Positions 1 to 13,500 are shown, counted from the stretch's first letter. The stretch is DNA of 54,828 bases from Branchiostoma floridae (GCF_000003815.2 NC_049989.1:9808581-9863408), one strand, 5' to 3'. Numbers and translations are program-made. Notes: generated from the letters alone by a model not told the origin.

Positions 1-909
1 CCATGTTTGAGACCATGGCTTTGGAGATAGAACAGCTGCTAGTGAAGGTAACATGGGAACCGATCTTTCATCATACATGTATCTATATAAAATTTCAAGT
101 ACACTATGTACAGTTCAGGATATGTAACCAAGCACAGAATTGGATCTGAATCAGGTTGTGAAAGAACACAAGTGGAGGGATTGAAGTTATACACGTATTA
201 TCACATTGATTTTCGTATTGCGACTTGCAAATCATTTCAAGATTTTATAGGATAGTCGACTCCAATACAGCAATAAACTAGTTGGTAGAGCATTCGCTTT
301 GTACATGTATACCGTAGGTCGCTGCTTTAATTCACAACACAGCATAGTTGTTCACAGCTTTGACTATCATCATCTTCACTCTGTTTTTTTTTACAGCTGA
401 ATGAGGTAAATGACAAGATGGCGGAGTACTCCCAGAACGGAGGCATCCACACCAACAACCCCTCCCTCATGCACACCCTCCAGAGACATCGCGACATTCT
501 CCAGGACTACTCTCTCGAATTCAACAAAACCAAGACGAATATATCCGCCTACCGTGACCGCGAGGAGCTGCTGGGATCCGTACGCCGCGAGATTGACAAC
601 TACCACAAGGGTTCGTCCGTTCAGAACCGAAGAACGGACCTGCTTCTCAAGGAGCAGGAGCACACGCGGAGCGCGGACAGAGTCGCTGACGAGGCGATAA
701 ACATCGCCATGGCAACCAAGGAGAATCTTATGGGGCAGAAGGGCATGCTGGGAGGAATCACGACCAAAATGAACACGCTAGCGAAACGTTTCCCTGTGAT
801 TAATAACCTCTTCCAGAAGATAAACTTGAGGAAGAGACGGGACTCGATAATACTGGGCACTGTGATAGGTGTCTGTGTGATACTGTTGCTGCTGTATGCC
901 TTCCGCTAG
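1..909 (+). CDS. GOSR1: GOSR1 / GS28 Golgi SNARE, C-terminal two exons (5' partial)
   Basis: A Qb-SNARE that works in ER-Golgi and intra-Golgi vesicle fusion as a C-terminally anchored membrane protein. Exons seen: 1-47 (frame from position 3, reading MFETMALEIEQLL) and 397-909, joined by an intron with GT at 48 and a pyrimidine-rich CAG acceptor ending at 396. The second exon reads LNEVNDKM, then a stretch close to the vertebrate protein (MHTLQRHRDILQDY, RRTDLLLKEQ, the SNARE motif with IAMATKEN and MNTLAKRFP, then INLRKRRDS). It ends in one hydrophobic anchor and stops at TAG 907-909. About 185 C-terminal residues are present against roughly 250 for the whole human protein, so the N-terminal exons lie left of the window. 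The match is recognised from memory of the family and covers the whole visible length. Confidence 0.95.
268..335 (+). repeat. Degenerate tRNA-like fragment in GOSR1 intron
   Basis: A run resembling an A-box (AGTTGGTAGAGCATTCGC) is followed about 30 nt later by GGTCGCTG, as in many tRNAs, but the B-box is broken and no acceptor stem pairs. Probably a tRNA pseudogene or tRNA-derived SINE relic. Confidence 0.3.
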
Positions 910-1275
910 TCTCTATCAGATAGAGATCTTTCATGTCATATTGCTCTCCAGCTAAATAATGTAAATTCATTCATTTTTGGCATGCTTTATTTCGTATACC
1001 GTTTCTGAAGTAGTTTCTGTTGTAATACAATAGAAACACATTGATAGTATATAGACTCAGAGGTCACTGCATAAACAAAATCACATGAAAATGTAAAGAT
1101 TTCCATACAAAAAAATTGAATGTTAAAAAGTGACTGTAGTAAAGATATACATTACAGCTTCTTAATTGCATTCAATTTTTCTTGACCTAGATTGTATGTT
1201 ACAGTAATAATATTAATGTAATGTTTAAGTTTGCTACATGGTGAAAATGTTGATAAATTCAATTTCAGTTGAAAC

Positions 1276-1383
1276 AATAAAAGCACACAATAAAGGAAAG
1301 CACAAACATTCACTTTCAGATGAGTGAAGATAAATAGAATTTCACTAATTACTAGTATATCATATTGAAGTGTGCTCAATAAA
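1276..1383 (+). terminator. Candidate polyadenylation signals of GOSR1
   Basis: Three AATAAA hexamers lie 370-475 nt after the GOSR1 stop, at 1276-1281, 1289-1294 and 1378-1383. Any could end the transcript; which is used cannot be told from sequence. Confidence 0.4.
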
Positions 1384-1807
1384 ATTGCTCGGTGCAAGGG
1401 AAAATTCAACTATTACACAGATAGAACACGGGTATGGTGAGAGGTATGTAAATGCAGAGGACCAGTTTATGTTATATATTCTTTATAAAGTGAATATATG
1501 TGCAAAGAGTAAGAAAACATCATTTTGTTTGTTGCCATTTATCTATGTAAATGGCACGTCATCTATTGTGGTGGGGAGAATGTATTGAAAAGAACATTGA
1601 TGATGTGTCTTACTTTGTGTGAGTCTTTGCTTTGTGTTCATGTGATTTGCACTTGTGTCACAGCGCTTACATGTGTGCTTGATAGGGGTGGGTTCAGGGC
1701 TGGAAGATAAGATCAAGGCTTGACCTAATTTTCTGAGAAAAGTTGTAAATGGGTAGCATCCATATAGCAGGCTCTCTGGGCCATGGGGCCTTTTTTTGCC
1801 CATAATA

Positions 1808-2274
1808 NNNNNNNNNNNNNNNNNNNNNNNNNNNNNNNNNNNNNNNNNNNNNNNNNNNNNNNNNNNNNNNNNNNNNNNNNNNNNNNNNNNNNNNNNNNNN
1901 NNNNNNNNNNNNNNNNNNNNNNNNNNNNNNNNNNNNNNNNNNNNNNNNNNNNNNNNNNNNNNNNNNNNNNNNNNNNNNNNNNNNNNNNNNNNNNNNNNNN
2001 NNNNNNNNNNNNNNNNNNNNNNNNNNNNNNNNNNNNNNNNNNNNNNNNNNNNNNNNNNNNNNNNNNNNNNNNNNNNNNNNNNNNNNNNNNNNNNNNNNNN
2101 NNNNNNNNNNNNNNNNNNNNNNNNNNNNNNNNNNNNNNNNNNNNNNNNNNNNNNNNNNNNNNNNNNNNNNNNNNNNNNNNNNNNNNNNNNNNNNNNNNNN
2201 NNNNNNNNNNNNNNNNNNNNNNNNNNNNNNNNNNNNNNNNNNNNNNNNNNNNNNNNNNNNNNNNNNNNNNNNNN
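1808..2274. other. Assembly gap (467 N)
   Basis: Run of N. The flanking bases show no coding sequence. Confidence 0.99.
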
Positions 2275-4540
2275 TCCGACAAAAAAAATCCTTTACAGAA
2301 GATGCCAAATGAAATCTTAAAACTATGCAGAGAATACAGTATTTCATTACTTTATGGGCACTGGGTCAGAGTATAATAAGATTTGAGTCTGTATAATTAC
2401 ATGTGTAGCTGCATCTGAAGAGCTAAACCTGGTTCAACACCACAACATACTGCACAGCTTCTCAGGGGGACCATCCATGAATACATGTGAGGGGGGCAAA
2501 ACAATTCATTGCTCATGAAGTCATAATGATCATTTCTTGTGACCCATGACTATGCTATCACTTTAGCATGTAAAATTATTTGATTGTAACTATCCCCTTA
2601 CGTGCATCAGTGGACAAACCCCAATGAGAATGAATCCCACAATTGTCTGTATGATTGGGGAATCATTAGGGAAGGGCTGTTTCATTACTCTGACCAGGAC
2701 AGGGTTGATATAATACAGGGCTCTCTCCTGCGTCCATCCATTGCATCCAACTTGACAAACAAAATTAATATTTCATCACATTTTCATCAAGCTGTGAACA
2801 GAGCCAGTAAAGTTTTACAAGATTGAAACCATTTGAAAGTTATTTCCAGAAAAAGCACAAACAACTATTTCAGAGGGTCCCAATTTAAAAATGTGTGCAG
2901 TCACAAATCAGAAAACATGGTTGTGTTTGAATGGACACAGCACTTTTGCCTCTTACACAACATGGCTTTGTAATGGTCAACTGTGGGGGCTGGGAAATTC
3001 TCCAATCATGGTGATTTTCAGTGAGAAAATGAAATGATAAGGGATTCATATAGTACTTAAAATTCAAAATATTCCATTCATGGATCCAACAAGAAATTTG
3101 CACCATCAGATTTTTTTCTCAAACTTTGGCTCTGACACTCTGCGAATACAAATCTATGTTTAGTATGACAAACTTCACTGGCCAATGACTATGATACAAA
3201 CCACAGTTGGCTTTGTAAAACAAGCATCAAAATGTGCTAGAAACAGATACTATTATACATTGTCAGTATGATTTTGCAAGTATTCAAAGTCTTTAATCTA
3301 TATTCCTAATATAGACCATACGCATGTTAAGGTTTAATGCAAGAATAATTACATGAGGCTGCACTAGTTTAATTTCTTGGTTCTCGGCTTTTGGAAAAAA
3401 ATAAAGTAGGTGGGCCAAATCAACGTGAAACAAACATCTCGGAACTACATGCTACCGCAGAAGCCAAAAAGTTAACATACAAGGCTGGTTAACTTTTCAA
3501 ACCAAAGATTTTTGAACTTATATCAACTTTTGATGCAATTGACAGATGGAAAACCAGTCCTTTACAACTAGGAAGAGAAGAACCATCATCAAATGTTGGT
3601 ACCAAAATAAGCATTTCGTGGTAGATTCAAATCCCAAATGGTTCGTTTTGTTTGATTTAGAAAAAAAAAGGAAGAAGCAAACTTGGAAACCGAGATATTC
3701 AATCAGCAATTCCTGAACAATATCTACATGATATAAACAGATTATAAACTAGTCACTAGTCTTTATCAACCAGCATAAATGTAGATGAGTTACATGCAGA
3801 TATGTACAAGCTTTTAACATAATTTCTGGGAAAATGCTGATGTTTACAATTTTTCATTCCTGAACATCTATGGAATATTTTGCCACACATATCCTTTTTT
3901 GAACAGCTTGTGAAAAGCAGTTATGATTTTGTACAATAATTTCTGATGTTATCATAATGGTTGTGATTGCTATAAATATAATACAAGTATATAATGTATC
4001 ACAAAACATAAATTACAAACTGGCTATCACAGACATTCTGGGACACTTTGCTGTAAGTTTTTCAGAGTGCAGCTCTTTGAATTTTGACCCCATCCGTAGT
4101 ACTTCATCCAAAAAAATGCAGAAAACTAGAGGGAAGAGTCCTAACACCTGCTTCAATAGATAGCTTTTTGGTGATGTCCCTAGGGAGCAAGCCTAATACT
4201 TCTGTGTAGTATAGTTTTCCATGACTTGTATGAAGCACAAACATCCTATGAAGAAAATGTACATCTAGCTAGCACCAATCTTCCAAACTAAGATCACCGA
4301 AGCAAGCAACTATGAAAACTAAAAATGTCCACTTATTACGAACACCTAGGAAGTCTATCAAATGTATGGTCCAATGTTTCCCTCCAACAAAGTGTCCACA
4401 ACAAAAAAATCTCTATCTAATGCATGGTTGGTCAATTTGCATGTAATTTGCATGATTGATTGACAGGTCGTTGGGTCCGTGGTCTAGCTGCCCTCTGACT
4501 GGCAAAGATAATGATGACACCATCAGTAGAAGACTGCTTC
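2275..4540. other. Intergenic, between convergent GOSR1 and MED19
   Basis: AT-rich sequence with no exon, RNA gene or repeat I can recognise. Part of it is presumably the MED19 3' UTR, since that gene ends at 4541 on the minus strand. Confidence 0.5.
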
Positions 4541-7500
4541 TCAGGTGCTCCCAGTCTGAAACACAACAAAACAATATCATTAGCAAATTTTCAATAATAT
4601 ATATCCTGTGATATTCCCCATGGGAAAATTTTTAAATTTAGACCCCTAAATATGGTTTGGGGGTGTATTTTGGGTAACTTTTATTGTTATCTTTAAACTT
4701 TGAATTGACAAAGAAATCCTGAATCTCAAAAAAATTCGGCATGGGTTCCCCGCTAAGACCCCTAACTGGGGGCCAACTATCAGAAAACTGCCAGAGGTTT
4801 ATCAAAACAAATTGCTGGGGGATTTTGTAACGGGGAGCACTGGACTTAAACTGTTATTTTTTGAAATTCTACCTCAAAGTAGCCGGCTGGAAAAATGTAA
4901 GTAGGCGGCTAAAATCGCCGCCTGCCGCCTTGTTTTGACAAGGCTGCTTCTGCCTTAAAGTAAATCATGATGATCAAATGTGCATTTGTCACAACCATAC
5001 CCATAAAGTCAGGAAAAAACATGATAAAGAAATCATATTAAAATCATGTTAACCTTTTTCTTCTTCTTGTCTTTCTTTTTCTTCTTCTCCTTCTTTTCAC
5101 TGTCTTCGTGCTTCTTCTGTTTCTTAGTTTTCTTTTCACTTTTCTCCCCACTTGTAGTGCTGCTTGCTCCCATATCTGTAATGCAAAACAACACAGATTT
5201 GAATCAACAAGTTTGGGTGCATGTACAGTAATGGCACCAGCAGATTATGAGTAGACTTCGAGGGTTGTTTTAGTGCTGTTTGCGTGTAAATGACAGAATT
5301 ATAAAATAATTATGGTAATGTGCTGTGAATGTCATCATGAAATTTTTTTTTCACACTATCTTTGGCTTCAGCATGTAAGCTCATCTGTCGCAGCTGGTAT
5401 GATCCATGTTGAAGTTTTTAAATTTCATTTAATACAAGCAAATTGCTTACCTCAACAGATGTGCAACCACAAATTTGAGGTACTAGCCAATTTTCAAGTG
5501 TTGAATAAAAGATACAAAATTTGGCTTTGCTGCCAGAATCCTTTGTTGCTCCACAGAAAAATAGCTGATATGACAAGTCTGTGAGATCTAAAGATCATGT
5601 TCAGCAGCAATTCTTGGAGATTTATAGATATTTACAGGTCATCAACCCCATACAAAGTACTGAAAGATTTTCAGGCTAAAAAATGATTCTCTGGTGATTC
5701 GAAATTTTGCGACTTCCTGGCAATCATCAAATTTGGCTGAAGGTCGTTGACATTGTGATGCTAGCTTAACAAACACACAATAATGTTATATTACAGTGAA
5801 ATTATATTCATCTTATTTCACCACAATTATGTCAACACATGCAGCATATTTCAGTCCATATATGATATTATGTATATGTCAATAAATCATAATTGAAAAA
5901 TAGATGAACCTTAACTGCCAGTTTCTGAGGTAAAATGAGGAGTACGATCATGCAGGCACTGCTCAAAGCCAGTCCTTCAAAAACACAACACTCAAAAGGA
6001 CCATTCCATTCTCAATACAGGGGAGGGAGCTCTATCCATGGACATCTCTTCATTGACATTATGCATGTCAGAAATGTACAGAAGGCCAGGACCAAATAAG
6101 AGTAAGAAGATTGAGGTGTGGAAAATAGAAGAATTAGTTTGTGAAAACAGTGAAAATTAGCATTTCAGACAGAAAAGTGATAGCTTGTACAAGTTTATCA
6201 TGATTTGTTTGATCCCGTTGTATCTCTGATATGTTGTGGTTTGGAAAGACACCTATTGTAGGATCAGACAAGTCCAAAAGTCAGTGTTTGATCATTTCTT
6301 TAAATAACTTAGGTGAACTCTACATTACCACATTGTATAGCATATTGACTGTGATACCATTGTGTTGTAAAAATGTATTAAAAAAAAGTGATTTGTTTAC
6401 AAATTAGCCTTGTTTTTGGTCTAGGTATCAGACTAGTTCATGACATTATGTATTGTCATCTTTTACTTAGCCATAGACATTTCACAACTTATGTGATTGA
6501 ATGAGAAAAGAGAGTTTTCAGGAGTTGTTATGAACAGAAACATGAAGCAAAATTTTAAATTCCAAGGAATATTTCGAGGTTTGTGGTGGCAAGATCCTAC
6601 AATAGGAATGGAATATATAGAATGGCAGAGACACTGGAAGAAGACAGACGTATATAGATTTTGTGTTCCAGTCAGATTCTGTGGCATCTCCTGTGGTTGC
6701 CTCCCCTGTTCGGCTGGGAGAATGGAATGGTCCAGCACTAGTTTTACCTGTGTGGCTCTGAGAGCTATCCTGGACTGACATACCCTCACTGGTCTTACTG
6801 TGCTCACGCTTGTGCTTCTTGTTTTTATGTTTCTTCTTGGCTGGAGGCTGCTGGTGAAGTAATCTGTACTGCTCCGGGATCTAGGGTCAGAGAAGTACAT
6901 ATATTTGGCCAAAGCAATTCAATTCCCTAGTTCTTAATCAATTTCAAGAAAACAATGGAGCTGCTGTAATTGAAATTTTACTAAAAAAAAAAATGTATTG
7001 TTTTTTACGATTCAGTTCTCAAGCATAATGATATAGTGAATACAAGACGACATGGAAAATCTTACTTGCTTGTTTGCATTTTTTGGTATAAGTTATAACA
7101 CACGAGTTTGAAACTGTTACAGTAAGTACAAGCTACAAAAGACCAGACTGTAAGGTTTGATCACTCACACTGGGAAGGTGCATCTGGTGGGTTCTTTAAA
7201 CATGTGGCTTTTTCAGATGTGACCTAACGCTTTACATCCCATATGAGAGGGCATCCCTAACCAAACTACACACTGTGAGGCAGGCATGTAAAATTTAGAA
7301 TGCACAACATTTGCCCTGCTCTAGGAAGCCAGAACCTTTAGATTCTCGATCAACACTCCTAACCACATGGCCACCATGCCAACAAGCATCTTATATACTA
7401 GTAGCATAATATGGACTAATAAAGTTTCTAAGAATCCATGGCAAGTATCTTAACTAAGATAAAAGTACCCACCGGCCCTGGATGTAACCTGAAGCCCTGA

Positions 7501-9967
7501 AGTTGTGGTCCTGACAGCTGATACAGCTCCTTTCCCACTATGGGTGGTTTCTCAATGAGCGACCTCAGACTGCTATAGAAGTGAACATACGAAACAAAAA
7601 CAAAAACATGTTCATGGTTTACACAATTACAAATCCTATTAGTATCAGATCTAGAACTATGACATACATTGTATAATGATTGGCAAATATTCACAATATA
7701 TTCTATTTTTTACAAAATCATGTAAACCCTGTCAGTTACAAATTTTGATCTTGATAGTTTTCAGCAACAAGAACATGTGTAAAATCACTTTTTGAATTCA
7801 CAGCATTTTGAACAAGCTGCATGGGTAAAGTGTAAACAATAACAAACTACAATTGAACAACAACATTCAGAAAGGAGAGAACATGATCTTGCCTCTGTGC
7901 CATTCCTGTGACATTGCTACTGGCCGCAGTAGATATTAATAATAGAGCAGAAACATTTCATTACACAAGGTAATCAATACATAAACCTGTAATTATGTAT
8001 CAATCATAACTATACTACATTACAATATGTGTGAACAGTATCTATCAGTTTATACTTGCATAAAGGTAGACATTTTGTTAGCACTAAATAAAAAAAATTA
8101 TAAGTGTCATAAAAACTGCTACGACTAAGTTTATACTATATAACATAATAAATTCATAACTTATACATTCGTTTCCTACCTTCCATCTTGCAAACCTGGA
8201 GTGTCTATAAAACCTGTTGTGAAAAAAGATATAAGACATATTTTAAGCATTGTTTGTCAACACTAAGGTAAATGGATCAAAATTGTAGCTAGCCAAAATC
8301 TATTTTGTTCTGGAAAGTCATGACATCTGGAAAGTCATGACATCTAAACCTTAGACACTTACTTACTTCTCAATCGTGAAATGGTTAACAATAAATTGTT
8401 AAGTTGTGTGTGTGTGTCAGAGAGACAGAAAGTTAACTGTATGAAAACTTCTGCTTCATATTACTTTGCATGGATGCATGTAGTAAAAAAGACATAAATG
8501 CTATAATTTTTCGGTAGAGAAAATATTGTGTGATGAAGTCTGAGTCTGAAAGTCGATGTAAAAGGACATTCCTTACCTGGTAAGTTTGGTAGAAAATTGC
8601 TGAGGGGCTCCTTGACTTTCTTGCCACAGAACTTATGGAATGAGTGCTCCAGACCATGGTGCTGGATCAGGTTCACACTGCCTGTGATGTCTACTGCAGC
8701 TGAGGGCAGAAAGAAACATTTCATGTTGTTTGTATTAGACCATACATGCATGTATAGACCAAATAAGCATACATATATATCTTATTTGTAGGGGTGGGTA
8801 TCAGTACAGACAATTCAGGTCCAGGTGCAGTCCAGGTTCAGAGGATCAGGTCCAGGTCTGGACTTGAACCTGGGCCTGTTTGTCTGTGAAAACTCATTGA
8901 TGGTCTGTACTCAAAGCAATTGGTCCATTTTGCTAGTTAGGAATCTGTTTGGTGGAGTAACCTATTGTCATGTTAAATGCTAATTCCTTGTTTATATAAT
9001 AACTTAGACCAAGTTTGTCTGAAGAAACTTGGTAAAAATGACTATCAATATGCAACTCTCCTCTATTTTGCTCGTGTTATTTTCTTGACTGATAAACCCC
9101 AAAACGCATGGATTCCTGCCACTGTAGTGCGGGCATAATCTGTTCATTTTCTAATCAGTGCAAAAATCTGGTCCACTGATTTTTTTTTCAGATCCATTTT
9201 TCTGGAACGGTCCAAGAAGAAAAAATGGTTACCCACCCCTATTATTTAGATGTTGCTTGCTAGGTTAAAAAAAGTAGAACCCCAAGTAATCCTTCTGGTT
9301 ATCACCCAGTCCTGACAGACCAGAACTTCCACATCAAACGTTACCGCGTCCCAGTTACAACATGTATGAATTCACACATTTCACAGTACCTTGTGCACCT
9401 GGTGACACATGATGAGGTCCACCTGGTCTGGGGATACCTAGAAATATCAAAGGAATCATAAGAAGTTAGTCGAAGTATACTGATTTACCAATCAGCTATA
9501 CAGTATGCGGAAATATAGCCACACCTATATAAAACTATAACAACTGATTTTGCTTATCTTTTTGTTTCCACATAAAAAGTTTATCTAGGAACTAATAATA
9601 GTATAAGTATTCACCGACGTTTGACTCTGAATCAGAATGCGTTATGATATGTCAAAAGAAAATATTTTCTTTACAGTTATCATTATCAAACATAGCTTGT
9701 TTTTGTCACTTTCCATTTTCCAGAATTTCGGTCCAAGCATATAATTATGTGTTGCGTTGACATACCTGGCATATCTTTTAGGAGGTAGAACGCCGAATCC
9801 TCGTGACTTGTCTGCCCGTTCTGGGTGACTGGAGGTTCCCCGTCTGTTCTGTGAGGCAATGGTTCTGTTTGTTGGTTATAATTTTGTGAAATAGAGCCAC
9901 TAGAGGGCGGATTTTGTGGCAAATACATGTCCATATTGCCGTAATTCCATCTTTCGTCGCCCGCCAT
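4541..9967 (-). CDS. MED19: Mediator complex subunit 19 (MED19)
   Basis: MED19 sits in the Mediator head and helps connect RNA polymerase II with transcription factors. Exons (minus): 9967-9766, 9437-9390, 8699-8577, 8204-8180, 7572-7473, 6880-6784, 5175-5054, 4555-4541. All junctions are GT-AG and phases join without a stop, giving 243 aa against 244 in human. Recognisable blocks are FYLLKDMPG (exon 1), SVNLIQHHGLEHSFHKFCGKK with LSNFLPNLPG (exon 3), SLRSLIEKPP and GFRLHPGP (exon 5), IPEQYRLLHQQPP followed by a Lys/His-rich run (exon 6), and a long Lys-rich tail (exon 7). The last exon is only five codons (TGST, stop) and lacks the HSPDHPG-type end of the human protein, so the 3' end is the least certain part. 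The AUG at 9967 opens a short variable N-terminus. The gene is divergent from FKBP6. Confidence 0.9.
6748..6784 (-). other. Alternative donor of MED19 exon 6
   Basis: Two donors lie in the same phase: G|GTATGT with the exon ending at 6784, and G|GTAAAA with the exon ending at 6748. Use of the second adds 12 codons rich in Ser and Gln without a stop, so both splice forms would be coding (243 or 255 aa). Confidence 0.45.
7320..7381 (-). repeat. tRNA-Leu/Ser-like relic in MED19 intron
   Basis: On the minus strand GGCATGGTGGCCATGTGGTT resembles the 5' half of a class II tRNA, and GGTTCTGGCTTCC nearby resembles a damaged B-box. No closing acceptor stem is seen. Likely a SINE head or pseudogene. 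Confidence 0.3.
8311..8345. repeat. Short direct repeat
   Basis: The unit TCTGGAAAGTCATGACA occurs twice in tandem within a MED19 intron. Confidence 0.7.
8789..9241. mobile_element. hAT-like non-autonomous element (MITE) in MED19 intron 2
   Basis: A 453-bp block is bounded by perfect 12-bp inverted ends TAGGGGTGGGTA and TACCCACCCCTA. The bases outside (CTTATTTG left, TTATTTAG right) resemble an imperfect 8-bp target duplication, as expected for hAT elements. The inside holds repeated CAGGTCCAGGT motifs and no long reading frame. The superfamily call rests on end sequence and duplication length only. Confidence 0.55.
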
Positions 9968-10528
9968 TTTGAAATAGACGATACCATTCAGGAGGGAGGT
10001 AATTCAGAGATATTGACAATATAAATAACTTCGGCTGACGCATAACTTGTTTAAAATACAATAATAATGTTATACATATATTTGAAATTACAATATTATG
10101 CATATTTTCTTTAAAATACTGCTGTCTGGCATTTAATTTCTAACTCTTAAAACTGTAATACCTATACAGTAGTATAATTGCCCAGTAGCCTGACAGCTGT
10201 CACTATATAGCTCCTAATTCGGGACAAATCTGCTCACTGAAATTGAAAATCATTTCATCTACTTATTACCAATTTTGATAAAATAACCCAGGACTGATAT
10301 TATATTTTTATTATAACAAAAGTTTTAAACTTTTATGTTTTGATATCATTGTGAGTATCACGAGTTTATGTGAGTTTAGGCGAAATATGCCAAGCGTCGA
10401 ATGAGTACTAGGATAAGAAACTAAACTTTCCAAGAAATCACAGAAAAAAGAGCGTGGTTCGAGAAAGTTTATGAGAGATTTTCCAAATTCTTTGTTTACT
10501 TTACTTTCCCTACTCTGCGCCCGCAAAT
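9968..10528. promoter_or_regulatory. Shared 5' region of divergent MED19 and FKBP6
   Basis: The two start codons point away from each other and are 561 bp apart, so both promoters and both 5' UTRs must lie here unless unseen 5' exons exist. No TATA box is evident at a convincing position for either gene. The segment is AT-rich in the middle and more GC-rich close to each start codon. Confidence 0.5.
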
Positions 10529-13500
10529 ATGGCAGAGAGAGCCCCCATTCCAGCTGAGGAGTACGAGAGACGGTACGGCCAGACCAACGATTCTTCCAGC
10601 GAGTTTGAAAGCTGTACAGAAGATGCCGTGAGTGGGGTCATCTGCAAAATTTATTTTTGTTTTGCCAAGCTCCTAATGGTTTTGCCGAAATTCTATTTGT
10701 GTGTTTCGTTTATTTGCTTGCTTGTTTGCTGTGGGCTTTTCTGTCAACTCTTCCTTTCTTTTTATGTTCTTTGCAATGCATATTTCTCTATTTTTCTGCT
10801 TTCTCTTTCTGGAAGTGATCCTTCCACCGCGTTGAGTTGGCACCGTTGAGTTTACCCCTAGTTTTTGCTGACGCCTCAGGGGCGGAGCCTTTTCAACAAT
10901 GTCGAAACTTCAAGATTGTAAACTTTTCAGTTTCTTCCCTTCTGATTCTAGTGTCTTTGGTTCAGCCTTTGCGATTTTTTTTTTGTTTTAAATTCCTTTC
11001 TTATTTCGTCAATTTGTTCTGTTTCTTTGTTCACATTCATAGAATTATTACTATTGATTGGTTGCAGTGTTTGTGCCAATTCCTTGCCATTTCTTTTAAC
11101 TTCAACCATAACTTTTAAATACTGTGTTGGCAACCTTCTAAAGTAACAAGCTCTTTCACAGAGATCAGGACACATATGCGCTAACAGGAATTTTTGGTAA
11201 TATGTCAAAGGTAAAGTCCCCAAATAAGAAAACATTCCTTGTCTCAACCATTGTTTCAATTTGCATAACAATGTCCATATGTGTCTTGTTGTCTTTTTCA
11301 GGGCCTTTACCATTGACATATAACCTAGAGAATTCCTGTCACGGCACATGCGTCCTGATCTCTTTGAAAGTGCTTATTTTAGTTATAATGACACTTGCTA
11401 CAACTGCCGCTTGTTCCGTCAGGGCTTGTCCGGTGAAGACATCCCTACCACCCGCCTGGTGTCAGGTCTGGACCTGAAGGAGGTGTGTGACACCACAGGA
11501 CAGGGGGCGGAGTTTGAGGTCGAGTCACAGCTGCAGATGGAGGAAGGTAATTGTAATGTGCTTTTTTTGGCAATGCCTCTGGGGCAAGACCTTTACACGA
11601 AGTAATTTTTGACAGTTTACCAACATAATACATACATAGCCAATACAGATCATGTATGATATATTTTATACAACTTTTGCAGCATACAGTTGAGTTTTAA
11701 TTATTACTAACAAAATATTTATACTATATTTGTAGGTTCATAATGACTGAATACATGATATTGTAATGACATGTACATAGCATAGTAACAACTCAGTTGC
11801 CTTTACCTTCAGCCAACTGAGATATATGCAAATCTGAGGTGGTTATGGGAATTGTTAATTTCATGTATCAGGGAGAGGGTTAATGTCATAAACATGCTGA
11901 GATTTGTATTTCCCAGCTGCCCTGGATAACCGGTACTTTGATGCGGAGGACGTGTTTCAGCAGCTCAGCAGAGCTCCGCTGGATGATGAGAGTGAAGACT
12001 CCTCCACTGAGGACTTAGACATGGTGCGGCACTAAAACTTCTTTCAATCCCTGTAATTTGTGTATAGATACCTAGTAGGTATCTCTACACGTACTGGTAA
12101 CATAGTTGCTCTTTATGTTTCCTGTATATGTTACAGTAGTCATTAAAGCTGATCATAATACCAGGATGTAGACAAAATTGTGCCAGTTAACATAATGGCA
12201 AAAGTTGCAGGCTGCACCTTACAAAATGTGCTTGACAATTTGTATATTAGAATATACAAAATCTGCTGACGTCCTGGTAGGCATCAGTCTTAGAATACCT
12301 TGATGCAAACAAAAATAGGAACCGCTTGTATGGGAAATGGTGTAAAAACATATCATGCCATTGGTTGACCCTGTGACCTCCAGAGCCCCTTTGAGCGACT
12401 GTCAGTAAAGATGGAGTCCCTGTGTGGAGACAGGGGTGTGGTGAAGAAGGTGGTGAAGCAGGGAGTTGGTGATGTAGTCCCTGCTGGAGCCTATGTCAGG
12501 GGTAAGTACATTGTAGTAATGCTACTGGCAGGTTAAACTTTGTAGGAACTTACTGTTGTAGTTGTGGTGCAAGTAGTATAGTAACTGTAATCTAAAACCA
12601 GCTACTTGGCCACATATGTATCAAATTCCCTGGATCCAGATTGTAAAAGTTTGAGCCTTGCTGGATATGGCTGGTTGGGGTTACATTAGTCCTTTCAGAT
12701 GGGGACTGTTTTGGTGGGAAAATTGGTGGGAAAATTCACTAATATGATCCATGTATTGTGTCATCCACAGTTCACTACAATGGGTACTTGGAGTACTCAG
12801 ATGAACCATTTGACTCCAGTAGACTTAGGAATGAAGAGCTCAGGTTCAGGCTGGCAACAGGTAAGAGATGATGATGATATATAATATATAATAGATGAAA
12901 AAAAACACTATGCGTTTTTCACTACTATTCATTCTGGAATTGACAAAAGAGAAATAAAAAAGGATCACTCGTACCATTTTGGATGTCACTACAAAATTGA
13001 TCAAACATGTACTAAATTGGCATAAACAGTTTAAAAAGAAGTCTAATATCATTATTCCTAGCTGTTTTTATATCTATCATTATATAGGCGCAAATTGGTG
13101 TGGTTTAATGTATCTTTCATTTCTTAAATTCACTTGCGTCTCGAGTTCATTACAGCAACTTTATTCTTTTTCTACTTTGAAGAAGACCAGAAATCACACC
13201 GTACCTTGTACATGAGCTTTAATATTTTTGAACTCATACTCTTGAAGGACCGATAAGATTTTTCTGCCACCCTCCCCCTATAGGATCTGTAGTTCCAGGG
13301 ATGGAGATTGCCATTTCCAGCATGAGGAAGGGTGAGCGGTCACGGTTCCTGGTTCAGCCCAACTACGGATATGGCAAGTTTGGCTGCCCTCCTCGGATCC
13401 CAGGCAATGCCACAAGTAAGTACTGCAGAGAAATGGATCAGTTTGTTCTGTTTGCCAATGTCCGATGACATCAGGTTGGGAGAGTCCAGGAAGAGTGTGT

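Noticed and set aside
1694-2376. Long frames across N-runs
   Set aside because: They exist only because N has no stop codons; the same applies to frames over the gaps at 47984, 49624, 51082 and 52017.
10948-11349. 133-codon minus-strand frame in FKBP6 intron 1
   Set aside because: It runs through the inverted repeat and low-complexity T-rich DNA and shows no domain I recognise.
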